A stretch of 64,000 nucleotides of DNA from contig RQOL01000024.1 in assembly GCA_013076295.1 (NCBI GenBank), positions 310,001 to 374,000 of the forward strand, written 5' to 3'. Source of the DNA: Sanderia malayensis. Taxonomy: Eukaryota > Cnidaria > Scyphozoa > Semaeostomeae > Pelagiidae. Made by a program: the position numbers and the translations under genes. The notes under the pieces are model-generated. The model ran no database searches. It had not been told where the DNA came from and worked only from the letters and a program-made list of their open reading frames with translations. Positions 59,755-64,000 of this stretch are shown piece after piece (within the stretch, counting starts at the first letter, position 1; each line of letters begins with the position of its first letter).

Positions 59755-60857
59755 TATTCCAAACAATGAGCATGCAGAAATCAATGCAGAAGAAACCAAC
59801 CCATGAGTTTGTGTACTTCGTGTAAAAATGCCTCCAAATGTTGTTGTCTTTAGGCCTATACATTAAGTTCACACGCAAAACCTGCATGTACCGCAGCCTC
59901 AAAATATGGTTTAGCAATCTTTTCATCGGAATTGGATGACAAACATGACTAACAAGACTCTCTTACCTCCCCTCCTCCCACCCCTGAAGGAACTAACCTC
60001 CAAAAAAAAAAAAAAATTAACAACAATAACAACAACAACAAAACCAATGCCATATTCAACGCCCGTTGAACAACGAAATCCGTCTTGAAACATGCCTGCG
60101 TTCCTTAAGTCATCAGCCTCTCTTTGACGCATTGTCTCGTTTGGTGTGTGGCTGGGCCATTGGGTTTTGCCTAGTTAGCTTCGTACTTTTGTGGCAGTAT
60201 CTGAAACTCGGCGCATTTCTAAACTTGCTATACACTCGTAATATAGCTTGCCACTTGCTTCACTACAAGAATTGTCTTGGTTGAGCAACGGACCCCGTGT
60301 CCTCCTCCGCAGCGATGAAACCTGGGTATTGTGTAGCAAGAATAGCGAATTTTTCTCATATATCTTTGAAGTTTGAAAAGACTTGAACACTTGAAAAGCT
60401 TATGTGCGTTTTCTAGCAAGTTCTTTGTATCAGGTCACAATACGAATAGGCAATAAGCAGAAATATAACACAATAAATTATAAACATAATATCATGAAAA
60501 TCGTTTGCAAATAGTAAATAATTTATATTGCAACTACTGAAGAAAACATTGACGGAAAGTGTCTTGACATTAATAACCACAGCAATCTATAGCAAATGTG
60601 GTTTTGCGAATGATATACTTAAAACATAAAGAGTTAATGTGCACACATGCATACAAATACACATACAAACTTATGATTTACATGTACTTGTATTTATATG
60701 TCATTTTTACTACTGCCTTGCTTGCACCATTGTGTCCATGTTCTCAGTTATTATTAACGTATTACCATTTTTATCTGTGTTGATCAGTAAGTATTTCACA
60801 AACTGCAGCACCAATTGTGTTAATGTTTATATTATTTGTTGTTTTTTGGTTTCCGAG
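59755..60857. other. Intergenic, promoter side of the OTU-Ulp1 gene
   Basis: Contains an A-run and CAA-rich simple sequence at 60001-60045 and no recognised gene. I searched it by eye for an inverted counterpart of 43.9-44.66 kb and found none. Confidence 0.4.
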
Positions 60858-62536
60858 TTAAACAAGAAATCTTAATTTCATCTCTGAGAACATTATGTTG
60901 CCCCATGCAGTTTTAAGATATTTCCAGCTCATATAAACTGAATCTGGGTTTGTGCTTGTTGGGTAAAGATTATTAAGATTTGCATTGAAACAGTCCTTGT
61001 ACCACCAACCTCCTTTGAACCTAACGGCACAGTTTATTCCGAATAGGTCGTTATCACGGTCTTTTGTTGTGAATTTCATGCCATTAGCTCTTTGAAGGGA
61101 GTCACTTGCGTTTCCTGAATAACCAGCAAAATTCAATCTGTATCCATCAGCCTCGTTTCCAATCTCAAATGTGCTGTAATATGCGTAGACTTTGTTTGCA
61201 TCTGCGCGATGCTTTAATTCAACCATCAACGTAGCACCTTTGCCTGGGCCTGCAAGAAGATGCAATTTCTCAAGGCCAAGCCAGAAATTTCCACTCATAT
61301 CTCCAAAGCCATTTTTATACTCGGACCAAGTCCTTTGGAAGTCAACTGTGCTATCAATTCTTCGTTGAAATACAATCCAACCCCCTCCATCTGTTTTCAT
61401 GTCACAAAATACCACCATCGGCATGCTTGGCAATTTCGCAATATTGTAAATACTGCTGGAGTTGTAGCCAAGCTTTTTCCAAGCCATGCAATCTCCTAAT
61501 GAGTACAAGGATATTTTATATACTTCAAACTTTCATTTAAATGTATGTTCATGATTAGCTATGAACATGCATTTGGGAATATTTATGATTGAAAAGCAAA
61601 TGAAATTTAACCTGGAGGTAAGCATTCATAATATGGACATGAACACAAGTCTTGGCAAACAAATTCTTGTGGACATGGTTTTAGTATTTGACAATTTTCT
61701 CCAATCTACGAACAAAATATTATTATTTAGCTATATCTATGCGAGATCATTTTACTATTTTGGTTCAAATTGAGGCTTGAACTTATCAACGGGACAAGTT
61801 ATTTGTATAGCAATCATAATTATCATACCAGCTTTGCGCTGTAGTTTGTTGTTTTGTATTTCCAGCCAGATTTAGCCACTAAAGTACTTTCTCCGTTCGA
61901 TATTTCACCGGTTGAAACTGAATTCAGTTGACACAGTTTGCTGCCTTCTTTTTCAATATTTATTGATTTGCATTGGGGATTCATACGGCATTCGTGTTCA
62001 CATTCAAAGTCTTCCAAGCCACTTAACGTATTGATAATTGAGCCTTGAAGCACAAGGTTGTCTTTGACAATTGTGAACTCTCCCACCTCCTTGCATGGTA
62101 ATCGCAATATATGACCAACAAAAGATTGAACCAATAACGATATGAACACGCATCTAAAGAAATAATCACAGAAAATTAATAATGAAGTTTTCGATGATGT
62201 TTCCTTGACAATGCTATAGAAGGAGAAATTCAGTACTGAAATGGATGTTATAATGGGTACATGGCTTTTCTTTTTAAGAAAACATGTTAATAAAAATTCG
62301 CAATGCGCAAAATTTGTCACGTTTTCTTTCTGCTTTGAACCATTGTTCCGAGAAGCTACGCTCGAGGCAAAACTCTTCGTTGTAAATCTTAATAGAAATT
62401 GATAACCATCTAATAGTTGTTAAGAATACTAAGTAGAGTTGCAAGTTTTTGTTAATTTTCTTTTCTGTTGGTTGAAAATATGACAAATAAAGAAGTTTAA
62501 TTTTTTTACTCACATGCTTGGAACGAGCAAATACAT
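60858..62536 (-). CDS. Secreted PAN/apple-EGF-fibrinogen C-terminal domain protein
   Basis: Four exons close in phase into 359 residues: 62514-62536, 61829-62153, 61612-61705, 60858-61495. The short first exon completes a signal peptide (MYLLVPSICVFISLLVQSFVG). A PAN/apple domain follows (ECEHECRMNPQCKSINIEK, KLCQLN). A small cysteine-rich EGF-like segment comes next (CPQEFVCQDLCSCPYYEC). The fibrinogen-related domain has CDMKTDGGGWIVFQRRIDST, GEFWL-like GNFWLGLEKLHLL, DNDLFGINCA, GGWWYKDC and a C-terminal EMKLRF. Such proteins are extracellular and often bind glycans; those of ficolin type act in innate recognition. Whether this one is a lectin is inferred. The calcium-site segment (TTKDRDNDLFG) is present. 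No frame disruption. Confidence 0.93.
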
Positions 62537-63550
62537 CCCTGTCGGCTTGAAACAATTGCTGTCTCTAAAATTAAGTGACTTTCAAGAACATGTTTGTTAA
62601 CTGTATCTCTTAGCCAGAAGTCAATAGTCCGCGCGTCAACTGGAACAATAGTCTACTCATCAATTTATGAATTATTGACCAGCACAATTGACCAACATAT
62701 ATATGAGAAAAATAGTATCTTTATGAATAATTTAGAGAAACCAAACTCTATACCTGACGCAACGCAATAATCGATCAATCCAGTTTCTTATAACTTAGCT
62801 TTAACAGGACTAATTGAAGTGCTCTACTCGACATCTACAATTATATTATGTTGTATTAACAACTGCTCAATGTCTATCAATATCGTGTTCATTGTCAATG
62901 ACAATCTATCTGCTCTATATGTTTTGTGTTAGGGTAATGGGGATAATTGACATTGCTTCATGTTTTCTGTTACATGTTTGAAGTTGAAGTGAATTTCTTC
63001 GGGGCCTAAACGTATTGAAGAATTTAGTTAATTGTTTTTACATACCATATACAGTCTATAGCATCGAAAGTTCATAAATAAAAGAATGTGGCCAAAAAGT
63101 ACGCAATTTGTAGCGCAACCATGCAGAAAAACCTTCTGGTATCTGCGATTAAAAAGTTATTGTAAAAAGTTGGGTTTTTTTCTATTTTTGGGGAACTTTA
63201 ATTTTTATTTTAAGCACCTTTCTGAGACCCATTATGGACATGTTTAAAGAGTATTGCATTTGATAATCAGTTGAGATCAAGATGACTGAAACATGGACTT
63301 TGTCGAGAGAAGAATTAAGGTGTAGTTTAGCTCTGTGAGTTTGGTACTTAGAGCCGACTACTGAACAGAAATTGAGTACCCAAAGGTGGGAGGATTAAAA
63401 TTGAGCCTCGTATTGGTATTAGCGGGAAAATTTTAAATGTCACAAAACTGAATGTCGTGATTATCTTAAATATGAATGTGGTGATTATTTTTTATTTCGG
63501 TTGAGCTTTAATTCATCAATTTAGCAACTAAAATAGCTATATCTTCCAAA
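62537..63550. other. Divergent intergenic region
   Basis: Lies between the minus-strand fibrinogen-domain gene and the plus-strand TEX11-like gene; it should contain both promoters. No other gene, RNA or repeat is recognised. Confidence 0.4.
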
Positions 63551-63946
63551 ATGGAATCTCTTGTGAAGAAGTTAGTAGGTAAAGATATTATGCTTAATAT
63601 ATTATGGTTAAACCTTTTCCCTGTTAGTTAGGAGGGTCTGGTCTGTTATCGGTTTAATGTTTAATCCAACTTTTTCATAAGCATTGTCATTTGAAAATTT
63701 GACAACTTGGCTTACTTTTATTCACAGGCCTTGTGAAAACTTTCGGTGAAAATGCACAAGAGACTATTCTTGCGAGAACGGTGGAAGAATTGATGCGTAT
63801 TGTTGAAGAAATTCAAGGTGTAAACATCGACAGAAAAAGTGACAATGCAATGCTTGCTAAAATTAATTCATCTGCTTTGACTCTGTGGAATTTATCAGTG
63901 GCAATGAGGAATGGCAAAAAGACGAACAGCTTGGTCAATGCTAAGG
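63551..63946 (+). CDS. Possible TEX11/SPO22-like protein, 5' exons only
   Basis: Exon 63551-63578 begins with ATG (MESLVKKLVG) and joins exon 63728-63946 in phase. The second exon gives VEELMRIVEEIQGVN and then INSSALTLWNLSVAMRNGKK. The last segment resembles the LWN-AVxKR block near the N-terminus of TEX11/ZIP4/SPO22 meiotic TPR proteins, which promote crossover formation. The resemblance is short and from memory, so identity is tentative. A donor GTATGT follows at 63947; the rest lies beyond the window. Confidence 0.45.
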
Positions 63947-64000
63947 GTATGTCAATGCTTTGATGTTATCAACTTCTCTTTGTAGCTGCCACAAGCGTCA

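Noticed and set aside
1..64000. CRISPR arrays, bacterial operons, plasmid or phage features
   Set aside because: Spliceosomal introns, pol III tRNA and metazoan genes show that this is a eukaryotic nuclear sequence; no direct-repeat/spacer array is present.

Overview
This is an AT-rich, intron-rich eukaryotic scaffold with a 100-base N gap at 19275-19374. The gene content suggests an early-branching metazoan, most likely a cnidarian (perhaps an anthozoan): a sacsin-family gene, a secreted PAN-EGF-fibrinogen protein, a KDZ transposase, BEL/Pao and CR1/L2-like retroelements, and many short inverted-repeat elements. The phylum is an inference; nothing here proves it.

Layout. 1-3080 (-): 5' exons of a sacsin-like gene that runs off the left edge. 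3.1-9.1 kb: intergenic with MITEs. 9.2-15.3 kb: a BEL/Pao retroelement (LTR, tRNA-Tyr-like primer-binding site, gag) whose LTR is split by a 3.1 kb terminal-inverted-repeat element that itself carries a broken LINE. 15.3-17.8 kb (-): a frame-broken gene of unknown family and a second LINE remnant. 18.3-22.8 kb: repeats around a sequencing gap. 23.4-26.2 kb (+): CHMP1B (ESCRT-III), ten exons. 27.8 kb: tRNA-Glu(CTC). 30-43.9 kb (-): SMC6, thirty exons. 44.7-51.2 kb (+): a KDZ-superfamily transposase gene, eleven exons, open throughout. 51.7-59.8 kb (-): an eighteen-exon gene joining an OTU deubiquitinase domain, a PHD-like finger and a Ulp1/SENP SUMO-protease domain, tail-to-tail with the transposase. 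60.9-62.5 kb (-): signal peptide-PAN-EGF-fibrinogen protein. 63.55 kb (+): first exons of a possible TEX11/SPO22-like gene.

Gene models were built by hand from conserved protein motifs, GT/AG splice sites and codon phase. The transposase, OTU-PHD-Ulp1 and fibrinogen models close with every intron phase consistent. SMC6 and CHMP1B each need single-base homopolymer corrections (five and one). These cluster between about 23.9 and 41.5 kb, which points to a stretch of poorly polished assembly rather than dead genes.

The most interesting unit is the convergent pair at 44.7-59.8 kb: an apparently intact KDZ transposase beside a protein carrying complete OTU and Ulp1 active sites. It may be one large transposon with a ubiquitin/SUMO-deconjugating accessory gene, or a domesticated pair. 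I found no terminal inverted repeats by eye.
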